A stretch of DNA of 64,000 nucleotides from Turnera subulata (lineage: Eukaryota > Streptophyta > Magnoliopsida > Malpighiales > Passifloraceae). Location of the stretch: the NCBI GenBank assembly GCA_028386065.3, contig JAKUCV010001784.1, positions 62,001 through 126,000 of the forward strand, in the 5' to 3' direction. Shown here one piece after another: positions 11,549 through 22,134 of the stretch (position 1 is its first letter; every line of letters begins with the position of its first letter). The translations under genes were made by a program, and so were the position numbers. The notes under the pieces were generated by a model. It searched no databases. It worked only from the letters and a program-made list of their open reading frames with translations, and had not been told where the DNA came from.

Positions 11549-12529
11549 CTTAGAAAAAAGGAATACTTAATTGCTAGGTACTTAATAAATAGAATGTTTT
11601 TATCAGGAGCTAATGCAACCTACGCCCTGCTATATCTTGCCAAACTAGGCCACCATTTCTTTTATTGCCATCTCGGGCAAGGGATGATGGCTTTATAATA
11701 CTGTAAAATCATTATCATCAACTAGCCATGCAAGGTAATTTTTTTAACCAACCCACGTATGATGACCTTTTCCATAAACCAAAAAAAAAATAAGAAAAAG
11801 AAAAAAACTTTGACTACGGACCAATTCAATCTTGAAGAAGCTAATTTTGCCAATATTCATCTCAAAATAATTTAATCTGGGGAAGGTCTCCCCATTAAAG
11901 CCTCATGCCAACTTGACATAACACATGGTGGAGAATTTGGACATGTAGTCGTTTTTGAGCTTGGTACAGTGAACAACTACCTGCAGGACCTGAAGTACCA
12001 AGAGGCAAGAGCCCAGGGTTTTTGGTGTCGATAGGATTAGTTGACTTCTTAGAGTCCTAATCGTAGCCTGTAGAATCAACCAGTGTAGTAATCCTATTCT
12101 TATACAATCACTTATATCCTAATCTGTGATGAAAATATGTTTACTCTATCACGTAGTGCAATTAATGACTTCATTGGATTTTATTCTTGATTAATTAGTG
12201 AATGACCTAGATTTACCTAACTTTTTCTGATGCAGGAATCTCCCCTTCGTATTTGCTTCTTTACAATATATATTCTTTTGTTTTTATTTTTTTGTCTGAC
12301 TTCTTCTTCTTCTTCTTTTTTTTTTTTTTGGAATGACTTTGAAATATGGTTCTAATTAACCAATGAGTAAATCTTCCTGGACCAATTTCTTTTGAAATAT
12401 ATGTTCTTTGTTTGATTATCAGTAACACTTGAACTTCCCTGGATGTTATTGTTTGAATTGAGTTCGTAGCCTAGAATAGATATATCTATTTAACTTCTTT
12501 GTTGACGCTGGAAATTTGTCCCTGGTAAT
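11549..12529. promoter_or_regulatory. Upstream region of RLP-A
   Basis: There is no coding region. Segments at 11620-11960 closely match 43490-43800 upstream of RLP-D, so this is the common RLP 5' flank. It should contain the promoter, but no individual element could be assigned with confidence. A T/C-rich run lies at 12298-12330. Confidence 0.45.
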
Positions 12530-13285
12530 GGAGTAAATAGTTTTTCCTGTCCCTCAACTTTATCGATTTCACATTTATTGTCCCTCTTCGTTTTGTTTTC
12601 ACTCATGTCGTCCCTCAACTCTTGATTTACCGAGTCAGGTGGTCCTTTTTACCTGCTGCAGCAGGTTGATAACTATGGAGCTGACAAGTGGTGGTGGGGC
12701 CCACGGTTTGCACAATTTTTTATTCTTCTTATGCTTTTTTATATTTTTTCAAAAATTTAAGCCTTTAAAATTTTTATTTAAATTAAATTTTTTTTAGAAA
12801 ATAAATATTAATTTTTAAATTTGCATTGAGAAAAAAAATTAAATATGATCATCATGTCACCTAATCCCTCTATAATATTCTGGTTAACAAAATTGAAAAA
12901 AAATAACCAAAATTAACCAAAATTAGAATAAAAAAAACTAAAACAATGGGAGAGGCATATCTAATTCTAAACTATAAACTAAAAAAAATAAAAGGTTAAA
13001 AATAATAAAATCTACTATATAATGAGGGAAATTAAGATTTATTTATTTTAAAGAATTTTAAAAATAAAATTTGATTAAAGAAAAAAATGATTAAATAAAT
13101 AAGTTATGTGTGGGCTCCACTGCCACTTGTCAGCTCCATAGCTATCAACCTGCTGCAGCAGGTAAAAAGGACCATGTGACCCGGTAAATCTAGAGTTGAG
13201 GGACGACTTGAGTGAAAAAAAACAAAGAGGGACAACAAATGCGAAATCGATAAAGTGGAGAGACAAGAAAAAAACTATTTACTCC
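12530..13285. mobile_element. MULE-type non-autonomous TIR element (756 bp)
   Basis: Long terminal inverted repeats of about 180 bp (12530-12710 and 13100-13285) start GGAGTAAATAG and include TTGTCCCTC and CTGCTGCAGCAGG blocks. The direct flanks CTGGTAAT and CTGGTATT look like an 8-9 bp target duplication with one change. The AT-rich centre has no transposase. TIR length and duplication size fit Mutator-like elements. Its termini resemble those of the element at 18616. Confidence 0.7.
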
Positions 13286-13525
13286 CTGGTATTGGCTCCT
13301 TTTGTTTTTTTTTTCTCCGTTTCTTTAGATTATTTTCTTTATCTGGTACTTGTAGCAGTTTGAAGGCCCTGATTATCGAGTCAACTTTTCCAAACTTACA
13401 CGAAACAATTAATAAAAAAAAAGAATAAATCAGTAAAAATATGAGCCCGATGTAAAGAATAAATTGTAAAGGAATGATCTCAGTTTGTTGATATATGAGT
13501 TGATTTCCTCACTTGTCGACGATTG

Positions 13526-13670
13526 GGCAACATTTGAATCACACGATTCGAGAAGTTAGTGCAAATGATAAACCACTCGGTTCCTCTCGAGGAAATCTGG
13601 AGTTCGAATCCTAAGCAGGCACGTAACGCCGGGTTGCATTTAGATTAGTCTGGATATACACTATTTGTTT
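13526..13670 (+). repeat. Candidate tRNA-derived SINE fragment
   Basis: A Pol III A-box-like TAGTGCAAATG near 13557 is followed about 40 bp later by a B-box-like GTTCGAATCC near 13602. No cloverleaf is complete and no poly-A tail is clear, so a SINE relic is more likely than a working tRNA gene. Confidence 0.3.
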
Positions 13671-14097
13671 GATTATCAGTAATAGTTTGACTTTGTTGGG
13701 TTTTATTGTTTGGTAATTAATTGAGTTCATTACCTAGATCTGCCTAACATATTTTTACACTGGAATCTCTTCCTCGTATCTGCTTCTTTCGATTATTTAT
13801 TCTATTGTTTTTTTTTTCTTTGCGACTTTTCTAATATGTACTCTGACAAATTAGTAAATCTTCCTGGGCCAATTGTTTTGCTTTGTTCTTTCTGAACTTC
13901 TTGCCCTGATTATCACCAATGATTGTGTGTAATACTTGAACTTCCCTGGATGTTATTGTTTGAATCGAGTTAACTTTCCTTTTCTTGACACTGAAATTCC
14001 ATCCCTCATATTAGCTTCTTTTGATTTTTTTTTTTCTCAAGTTTTTGAGATTGCTTCCTTCTTCTGTACTTGTAGCAGTTTGAAGGTCCAGATTTAT

Positions 14098-14260
14098 CTA
14101 CCAATTGAGGTTGGTTCAAGTGGTAAGCGATTTATTCTGCTTAAACGAGGCTTCAGATTCGAGTCCTCGTGTACACAGAAAACCTCATTTGGGAGACTCA
14201 CCCACCATTATCTAGGTGCGTCACCCGAGTCGAGCTGGATTTAGTCCGGTGCCTTTGATG
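14098..14260 (+). repeat. Candidate tRNA-derived SINE
   Basis: TGGTTCAAGTGG (A-box-like, near 14113) and GATTCGAGTCC (B-box-like, near 14156) have the spacing of a tRNA-derived head, followed by an unrelated body. A second weaker pair (ggtcaggtggtat...GGTTCGAATGC) lies at 14385-14440. The boundaries are uncertain. Confidence 0.35.
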
Positions 14261-15103
14261 TCCTTAAAGGTGGACAGGCCCGGAATAGCGTTGGGAAACC
14301 AAAAAAAGGTCCACGGGCATTGGGGCCCAGGACCTATATCGTAATATATACACTTATTGTAATATTTTGTAATAAAAAGGCATGTGGTCAGGTGGTATTG
14401 ACAGCGTTTTTCTTCATTGACCACGCGGGTTCGAATGCGATGTTGGTCGTTTTTTGCACTTTCTTTTAAGATTTTTCTTACATAATACAATTTAGTCCCT
14501 ATTATTTTAGTAAGTATTACGTTTTGGCCCCCCAAGTAATTTTTCTGGATCGGCCCCTGCACGAAACATTTATGGAAAAAAAAAAATTTACCATATACGA
14601 GTTGATTTAGTCTGGGGACAATTGGCAAACAATTGAATCATAAGATAAATCTGGAGAAACCTTCCACATTACCCAGAACATATTTGGGATTGCTCCGCAT
14701 GATTAGCAACTTGGTTCCATGAAAACAAGTCTCGAGCTCGATTCCTAGTCATGTGTGTGACTCAGGTCGAATCTTGATTGTTGAGGCCAAAGCTCTCTAT
14801 ACCGTAAGTGAACTTGAGGTGATGATACTATTATCCAAATCATGACTACTCGGTCCCTTGGAAATTTTGGCTTTGGTGCCCTGATCTTAAAGACTAAAAT
14901 GTATGGGATAAAATCGATCAGGAAATACGATATCTTGCTCGGTAATCTTTTGAACAAATTACCAAGCCCCAATGGTTAGTTTTTAGCTTGTTATCTCTAG
15001 AGCTGGAATACGATCTGGGCGTTTTTTAGGCAATCCACATATTGTTTGCGGCGAATGTGGCTTTCCACCCGGTGATTTCCGAATTATGGCGCTTGGCGAG
15101 AAG

Positions 15104-16248
15104 CAGTGGCGGATCTACAGTGTAGTCACTGTAGGCAAGTGACTACAATGAGATCTAAAAAAAGCGAATTAATGTAGAGATTTATGGAGATTTTTATGAC
15201 TTCAGTATAAATTGCCTACACTGAAATCTAAAACAAATTAATGTGGAGGTTTTTTTGACTTAAATATAAAAGCTTGACTTAAATATAAACGCTTCCACAA
15301 TTGACTACACGTCTATTTAATGTAGTCTGAGCAATTAATAAAAAAATTTAAGCCTCCAAACTTTTTCCTATTTTAGTCAATCATAATTAACTTTTCCTAT
15401 TTTATTTAATCACACAACCTTTTTCCTATCTCCTAGTCCTATCGTATGTCTAACAAGTAACTACAAACATTGCAGGATGATTTGTGTTCTGTACCGCGGG
15501 ATATTGGATAATTAATGCTAGTTGATGCTCTTTTTCGACCATAAAAAACAACAAACCATAAAAAAACTAGATCTCGTGAATTTGACGAGTGATACTGTCT
15601 CACTCTAATGGTTTGTTTTGCAAATCTTCAAAATAAAATTTAGACTTTATGGATTAATTAAATAAAATGAAATATGATCTTTTCACTTGTATAGCATGCT
15701 TAGGTTTTTGCCAATAATAATAATTATTTTATTGAGATTTTGGAAGTGATAGTTACACATTATTACGTTGCTAAAATTAAATATCCATAATTAAAAGAGT
15801 ATTAAGTTTTATGAATATTACTCTCACATTTTAGCCTCTAGGAAGGTTGATTTTAAAGTTAATTTGTATTCTTTATATGTCAAGATAATTAGAAACCATC
15901 ATACCAATTACTTTAGTAGTAAGAGTAGACAAATTTAATTTATTTTTCCGGAAGAACTTTCCGGGCGATGAACATCATAAAAAATCGCCTACATAATCGA
16001 ATAGGTGATGAGCTATTGAATGATTATTTTATTAATTAGGTTGAGAAAGATGTATTGCTAACATTGAGAATGAGCATATTTTTCCATATTTTTTAAATAT
16101 GATAATGCTTAGGGAACAATTGTAATATTTATTTTACTTTAAGAGTATATTTTTTAAAGTTCTCTTTTATATATATTAGAGTGGAATTTGGAATGATTCT
16201 TTATTATTCTTTTGCCTACACTGAAAAAAATTCCTGGATCTGCCACTG
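15104..16248. mobile_element. hAT-like non-autonomous element (1145 bp)
   Basis: Termini are CAGTGGCGGATC on the left and, in reverse complement, CAGTGGCAGATC on the right, followed inwards by related text (CTACAGTGTAG / CAGGAATTTTTTTCAGTGTAG). The flanks gcgagaag and gcgaacaag resemble a decayed 8-bp target duplication. The interior is AT-rich with no transposase frame. A short internal repeat gcttgacttaaatata lies near 15272-15290. The superfamily is assigned from termini and duplication size. Confidence 0.6.
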
Positions 16249-16413
16249 GCGAACAAGAGTGTTCATTAATGCCTTGGCGGGCGGTCTCTCTTTAGAGAAT
16301 GTTCTAATGCCAGGATGTACCTGGCTCTTCACTCTTTAGTCCCAATCCCAAAATCGATATGTTGAGCAAGCCCAAATATTGGAAGCATCAGAGCCCAAAT
16401 CAATTGGCTTTGA
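16249..16413. repeat. RLP 3'-flank remnant interrupted by LINE-2
   Basis: The sequence 16355-16412 (tgttgagcaagcccaaat...caattggctttga) matches the RLP 3' flank at 1745-1800 and 45895-45950. LINE-2 begins exactly where the match stops. A further RLP unit edge therefore once lay here. Confidence 0.55.
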
Positions 16414-16452
16414 TTTTTTTGGTAAAAGAGGAGGGCTAAAGCCCTTGTGCTA

Positions 16453-19400
16453 TTAATCAATTCCTGTCACTGCAGTTCGTGGAGTAGTAACCCCAGCTAC
16501 ATCATGCAAAATAAACTGATACAAAATACTAGGATAGTCATAAAAAACATGCAACCCATCTGGGAAGGAAAGCGCTAAATGAGCCAAAACATCAGTCGCT
16601 TGCTTAGCTTCTCGTAATGTAAAAAGCACTAAAACTATCCAGTCTCGCCGCAGCAGCTCCTGGGTGTGTGCAAGCAAATGACCGGCCAAACCATCATGGG
16701 AAAGCTGATCACGCAATAGCGAAACTAGATGAAAAGAGTCCAATTCCAGAGCAACTTTGCAGAAACCTTGTTGCCAGGCTACCGTTAGCCCCGCCCACAC
16801 TGCGGCCAACTCCGCTTGGAGAGCCGAAGAGGCTCTAGTCTAGTACATAAACCCACACAACCAATTGCCCGCATCATCCCGTATAAGCCCACCCTTCACC
16901 ACCTGATCGGAAGCCAAGAAGGCACCATCCGTATTAAGTTTAACAAAGCCTGGATCAGGAGGCCTCCATGAAACCTGCATCAAAGCACCAGTGCCTTGAA
17001 ATACCCCTTTCATATCAAAGGCAAGTTCAGAGACCTGTAGCTCATGAACCCGAGCTCGGATTCGATGAAACAAGCAATCTGAGGACGATCGAGCACCCTC
17101 AAAAACCACTGCAATTCTGTCCAATCATAGACTATGAATTGTCACACTGAAAACCACATCCCAAGGTATATTAATGCTACAACAGCTAAGCTTCCGTGAT
17201 AAACTGGCTACACACCCCTCCCGCAAACGCAAACCAAAGAAAGAGCCCCATGAGTTAGCAGGCAAGAGGCGCATCCAAACATTCTGGATAACAAGACAGT
17301 CTCTAAGGACTTGCAGTGTGGATTCCGGCAACTGATGACACCGGGGACAAAGGGACGACCCAGCAATGTGACGCCGGACCCGCTCAGCATTTGTAAGCAA
17401 CTTATCGTGAAGAACCAACCAGCAAAATCTCCTCACTCTCTGTGGAACCTTCAACTTCCATAACTTCTTCCAAATGGGATCTACAGCATCCCACTCTTCC
17501 TCACACAACTGCTAATAAGCCGAGGAAATGGAGAAGCAACCATTTGCTTCTCCTGTCCAGTAGACCTCATCAGGCCCTGCGACCAGATAAGGGGTGCCCA
17601 TTCCGGCCAAAGAGACACAAACAGATGCTGGAAGCAATCCCCCAATCAAATCCCTTCTCCACTGACCATCCTTGCCAAAAAAAATCATTTACCGAACCAG
17701 ACAATAAATCATCAGGAACATTACCAAGTGCAAGCTGTGACAGCACCCCAAACTCAGGTAACTAATGGTCTCGCCAGAAACGAACAGTACGCCCATCTCT
17801 CACCGTCCATTGGAGCCCAGTCAAAAGCAACTCCCACGACTCACTAATCCCCCTCCACAACGGTGAACAACCACTCTTCACCAAAGACATCGGCAAAGGC
17901 CTCCAATTCACATGATACCTCGAAACCAGAACACAAACCCATAAAGCATGGGGTCGAGTAAGGAGACCCCACCATAACTTCATCATAAAACAGTTGTTCA
18001 TTGCACTCGCCGGACAAATATTTAATCCACCAGTAGCCTTGGGTTGTTTAACCGTATCCCAATCCACCAAATGTACCTTCCGATTCTCCCGGGAGTCTCC
18101 CCACATAAACTGGCGACACTTGGAATCCAAGTCAAGACAAATACTTTTAGGGATTCTTGCATTTTTCATAGTATAAACGGAAAGAGCGGACATCACAGAT
18201 TGCACTAAAGTAAGTCTACCAGCCAAAGATAAAGACCGTGCCTTCCATCCACTTAGTCGAGCATTCACCTTTGTTAGAATATCCTCATAGGTGAGGCAAG
18301 ATACCCTATCATGCAGGAGGGGCACCCCCAAATATTTCCCCAAATTAGTAGTAATAGGGATATCACAGACATTACCAATTTCCTCCATCAAAGAGTCATC
18401 AACATTTTGGGAGAAAAATCGCTTTGATTTTGCACGACTGACCTTTTGGCCTGAGGCTGCACAAAAACTTTCCAAGCACTCCATCATGCAAGTAGCCTGT
18501 AGCACAGAGGCCTCATCAAATAATAGCAAATCATCAGCAAAGAATAAGTGTGACAACAATGGACACTCTCGATTAAGCTGGATGGGAAGCCAAACCTCCT
18601 CACCCACTTTAGTAGGGTAAAATTTTTTTTATGTCCTTACACTTTAACGATTTCCCATTTGTTGTCCCCGCTCCTTTAATTTCACTCATGTTGTCCCTCA
18701 AATTAAGCATTACCGGGTCATGTTGTCCATTTTACACCCTACAGCCGGTAAATTGTTGTGGTGTTGACACGTGCTGTGGCTCTGCAGTCTACTATTTTTT
18801 ATTCCTTTTTATGTTCTTTTTTCAAAATTAAATTTCTAAATGCTTTATTTAGCATTTTCATTAAATAAATGGATTTTAACCCAAAACCACGTCATTCCTT
18901 CCAAACGTAGAAAAGAAAAAACAAATACTCGTCGCCATCTACGAGCTCGACAAGCTTTGTGTCGCCCCTCTCCTCTGCCCTTTCTGAAGAATTCCACCTC
19001 GCCCTCCACCGCCAACCGCAGTCCTGGCCTTCCTCTCCTCAATCCGCACTCAAATTGCTTGCAACGTCATATTCCGAGACACATCCACAACAATCAGAAA
19101 CCCAATCCTAATCAAAACTCGGCACAAGCATAACTAAAATTAATACTAGAAAGACAATGGGTAATGAATCCTTACTCGTTGTGCTCGGCCAGAACTTGAA
19201 TTCACCTGGCCAGAGATCGTCCCGAGTCCCACAAGACACGAACTCAAGCACACCCAACTCGCAACCTGCATCACCTTCATCCACCATCGTCGTCAAATTC
19301 AACCAAACACAGTCCACAACAAACAAGCTTTTAGAAAAAACCCAGCAAGAGAGAAAACGAAAAAGGGAAATGAAATGGGAGGATGAGAACAGACACGAAA

Positions 19401-20490
19401 CGCACAACACCAATTCACTATCCATTCGTAGAACCCAACCAACAACAATACCCAACATCACCAAGCATAATTAGTTCAATTCAATATATAATTTTTTATG
19501 CTAAATTCACACTACAATTATAGAGGAGGATTAGGAAGAAGAAGGGAATATGGTCAACGACGTTACCGAATCGGTGAGTCAGTGTTGAATCGTTGGCAGC
19601 GACAACCGTTGGCTAATGTCCGCTGCTGTGTTTGAATCGGTGGCGGCAGATCGAGGGAGAGCAAGCGGGTTGAGAGAGAGAGAAAGATCGGGCGGTGGGT
19701 GGCGGCTTGACGATGGCGGTGGGTGGCGACTTGACGACTGCGGTAGGTGGCGGGTTGACCTGCAGACAACAGCTTAATGGGTTCAGAGAGGGGAGAGAAG
19801 AAGAATGGAATGTGAGATGGGAGTGTAGAGCTGTGAGAGAGGAGGGAGACGAGACGCAGCGAGGGAGAGAGAGGAGGGAGACGGTGATGGAAAAGAGAAA
19901 GGAGAGGGAGAGAAAGAAGAAAAAAGAACAAAAAGAAAAGGAAAAGGAGAAAAAGAAAAAAACAGAAAAAAAAGAGAAGAAAAAAAGAAATGGAGAAAAA
20001 AAAGAAAAAAGAGAGAAAATGATTAAAAAATGGAAAGATGTGGGCCCTTCTTGACACGTCAGTAATTACCGGCTATAACATGGAAAAAGGACTACATGTC
20101 CCGGTAAAACGAGACTTCAGGGACAACATGAGTGAAATTAAACAAGGAGGGACAACAGATGCAAAATCGTTAAAGTGTAAGGACATAAAAAAGTTTTTTA
20201 CCACTTTAGTAGCAATGAGGTGACTCAAACTTTCCATACACAATACAAACAGGTATGGAGATAGGGGATCACCCTAGTGGATACCCCTTGATGGCATGAA
20301 AACATCCGTTTGCTCCCCATTCCAGAGCACCCGCATGCTAGCAGTAGAGATACACTGCATAATGACCCCCACCAAGGATGACGGAATCCCAGCTAATGCC
20401 AGTGTCTCCTCCACAAAACTCTACCGAATGCGATCATATGCCTTCTCCAGATAGATTTTCAGAGCCATAAACACCCTTGATGCCAGTTGA
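16453..20490 (-). pseudogene. LINE-2 ORF2 fragments: RT, zf-RVT, RNase H
   Basis: The order on the minus strand is as follows. Positions 20490-20203 give the RT palm start (LKIYLEKAYDRI, a changed GDPLSPYLF block) with in-frame stops. Positions 18607-17762 give the catalytic FADD region (HLFFADDLLLFDEA) through the thumb (LGKYLGVPL, LSGWKARSLSLAGR). Positions 17508-17125 give the zf-RVT domain (VPQRVRRFCWLVLHDKLLT, CPRCH). Positions 17124-16840 give the RNase H start (KLNTDGAF). Positions 16809-16453 give the RNase H end (ALELDSFHLVSLL). Stops and frame changes separate the pieces, so no active protein is made. Confidence 0.85.
18616..20202. mobile_element. MULE-type TIR element (1587 bp) inside LINE-2
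   Basis: The perfect 10-bp direct repeat ACTTTAGTAG at 18606-18615 and 20203-20212 flanks the element. Terminal inverted repeats of about 135 bp start GGTAAAA and contain TTATGTCCTTACACTTTAACG and TTTCACTCATG blocks. The LINE-2 reading resumes across the two flanks, which confirms insertion. The interior is strongly purine/pyrimidine asymmetric (19840-20040) and encodes no recognisable transposase, so the element is non-autonomous. Duplication length and long TIRs fit Mutator-like elements. Confidence 0.85.
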
Positions 20491-20511
20491 TGGTGATTGT
20501 TACCGCTTTCT

Positions 20512-20816
20512 GTGGAGTTTCTTTTTAGACAAACTCCTCCCCAGATTTTTCCTTTTTATTCATAAGTCTCTGTCCATATTCAACTCTGTATAAATTAATA
20601 GTCAAGTGGAGTATGTTTGTGCAAGAATATGGAACTGCTGGGAATTACACAACACAACCAAATACTGTTATATTTCAGTAAGTTACTTCTTCCTTAACTT
20701 TTCTTTAAGTTGCTTTAATTTGTTAGGAACAGGAAAATTAAGAAAGAAAAGAGAGAAAGAGAGACGTAATTGAAATCTCTAGGTCAATAGAGAAGAGCCC
20801 AAAAAGAAACTCCACA
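20512..20816. mobile_element. Possible MITE (305 bp)
   Basis: GTGGAGTTTCTTTTT near 20512 is repeated inverted as AAAAAGAAACTCCAC near 20802-20816. Only 15 bp pair, and no clear target duplication is seen. The interior is AT-rich and non-coding. This is a weak call. Confidence 0.3.
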
Positions 20817-20887
20817 ACAACAAAAAGAAAGTAGATGAATTTATGCAATCTGCGGATATTGAGGAGCAGGCTGCAGAAGGTGACTCT

Positions 20888-22037
20888 AGTTAATTGTGTG
20901 TGATCAACCTGTCAAGAGTGTTAGGTGAAGTGATCAAGCTGGAAGTTTGGTCCCATTAATTCAAGTGTGTTAGGTAAAGTGTGCTTTTGATTATTGTAAT
21001 TCAAGTGTGTGTGCTTTTGATTATTGTAATTGTAGTGAGTTTTATCCTGTGTTGTAAGTGTGTTTGCTTTCAATGATGTGCTATTATAAGCATCTTAGGA
21101 AAAGCAAACCCACTACTTAAAGTAATAGGGTCAGCTGAATGGAGTGGTTGGGTTATAGGATATTTTTCTGCCTATATATTGAGTGTTGTAATCTGGTTCA
21201 ATCAAGTGAAAGAAAAGAGAAATCGTGTGTTTTCACTTCAGTGCATGTTTCTTGACTTGTTCGTTAATTGTTCAAGCCAAGTGAGTTTGTTCGGTAAAGT
21301 GAGCTTTTGATTATTGTAATTCAAGTGTGTGTGCTCTTGATTATTGTAATTGTAGTGAGTTTTATCCTGTGTTGTAAGTGTGTTTGCTTTAAACGATGTG
21401 CTATTATGAGCTTCTTAGGAAAAGCAAACCCACTACTTAAAGTAATAGGGTCAGCTGAGTGGAGTGGTTGGGTTATAGGCTGTTTTTCTGCCTATATATT
21501 GAGTGTTATAATCTGGTTCAATCAAGTGAAAGAAAAGAGAAATCGTGTGTTTTCACTTCAGTGCATGTTCCTTGACTTGTTCGTTAATTGTTCAAGCCAA
21601 GTGATTGAGAGAATTGAGAGAAAATTAATAGAACAGTAACCAGAAAGATCAGCTTGAGTGTTCTGCAGAATTCTGGAAAAATTCCAGAAAAAACATCGAT
21701 ACTCTGAGCATTCGGCCAAATTGTTTGAAGCTGTTGATCAACAAAATATCGATGTTCTTGTTCCAACATCGATGTTGAAAACATTCTGCCAAATTTAACC
21801 GAAGTTCCAGTAGCATTTCAACATCGATGTTTTAAACCAATATTGATATTCAAAGTATTCGGCATAATTATTTTGAAGACCTGTAGCCTAACAACATCGA
21901 TGTTCTAAATTCAACATCGATGTTCTAAGTGCAATGCCAGTTTGTTTGAAGTTCCAGTGTCACAAAACATCGATGCTTTGATTAAGACATCGATGTTCTT
22001 GAGTGAAAGTTCATTGTTCAAAAACAAAAGCCAAACA
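20888..22037 (+). repeat. Copia-1 5' LTR with internal duplication
   Basis: At 1150 bp this LTR is longer than the 829-bp 3' LTR because a block of about 322 bp (20970-21282) is repeated at 21292-21604. The duplicated block includes the TATA-like CTATATATTGAG motif, so it holds two promoter-like segments. The palindrome array occupies 21685-22000. Confidence 0.85.
21685..22000 (+). repeat. Paired-palindrome array, Copia-1 5' LTR
   Basis: Five degenerate pairs of AACATCGATGTT recur about every 73-75 bp with spacers near 8 nt. Some copies are changed (for example AATATCGATGTT, AATATTGATATT). The array lies between the TATA-like motif and the primer-binding site, so it would be in the RNA leader. 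Confidence 0.85.
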
Positions 22038-22134
22038 ATTGGTGGTGGAGCAGGTTCCTTCTTTCAGGCCTGTTTTGACTCATTGAAACCATAAAAAATT
22101 AGCCCCAAATACCTTCCAAACACCAAACTTCAAA

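Larger units (their letters stand above)
13286..15103. repeat. Duplicated RLP-upstream sequence with tRNA-like insertions
   Basis: No gene was seen. Blocks at 13675-13990 repeat blocks at 12230-12490, for example ACTTGAACTTCCCTGGATG followed by TTATTGTTTGAAT, and both match 44170-44270 upstream of RLP-D. A further shared block (gagttgattt...caacatttgaatca) occurs near 13497, 14600 and 39210. The RLP 5' flank has therefore been partly duplicated within itself. The region 14300-15100 holds nothing else recognisable. Confidence 0.55.
16414..20500 (-). mobile_element. LINE-2: decayed L1-type element with RNase H, split by a MULE
   Basis: The plus-strand T run at 16414-16420 marks the 3' end. Minus-strand reading gives, in order, part of the reverse transcriptase (about 20490-20203), an inserted 1.59 kb DNA transposon, the rest of the reverse transcriptase, zf-RVT and RNase H. 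The endonuclease and ORF1 are absent, so the copy is 5'-truncated near 20500. It belongs to a different LINE family from LINE-1, because it ends with RNase H. Confidence 0.8.

Noticed and set aside
14098..14180. Possible tRNA gene
   Set aside because: A- and B-box-like motifs are present, but no complete cloverleaf or anticodon stem could be drawn. A SINE relic is more likely.
19563..20057. Long open frames on both strands with Phe/Ser/Leu- or Lys/Glu-rich protein
   Set aside because: They come from the purine/pyrimidine tract inside the MULE-type element. The composition is low-complexity and no domain is seen.
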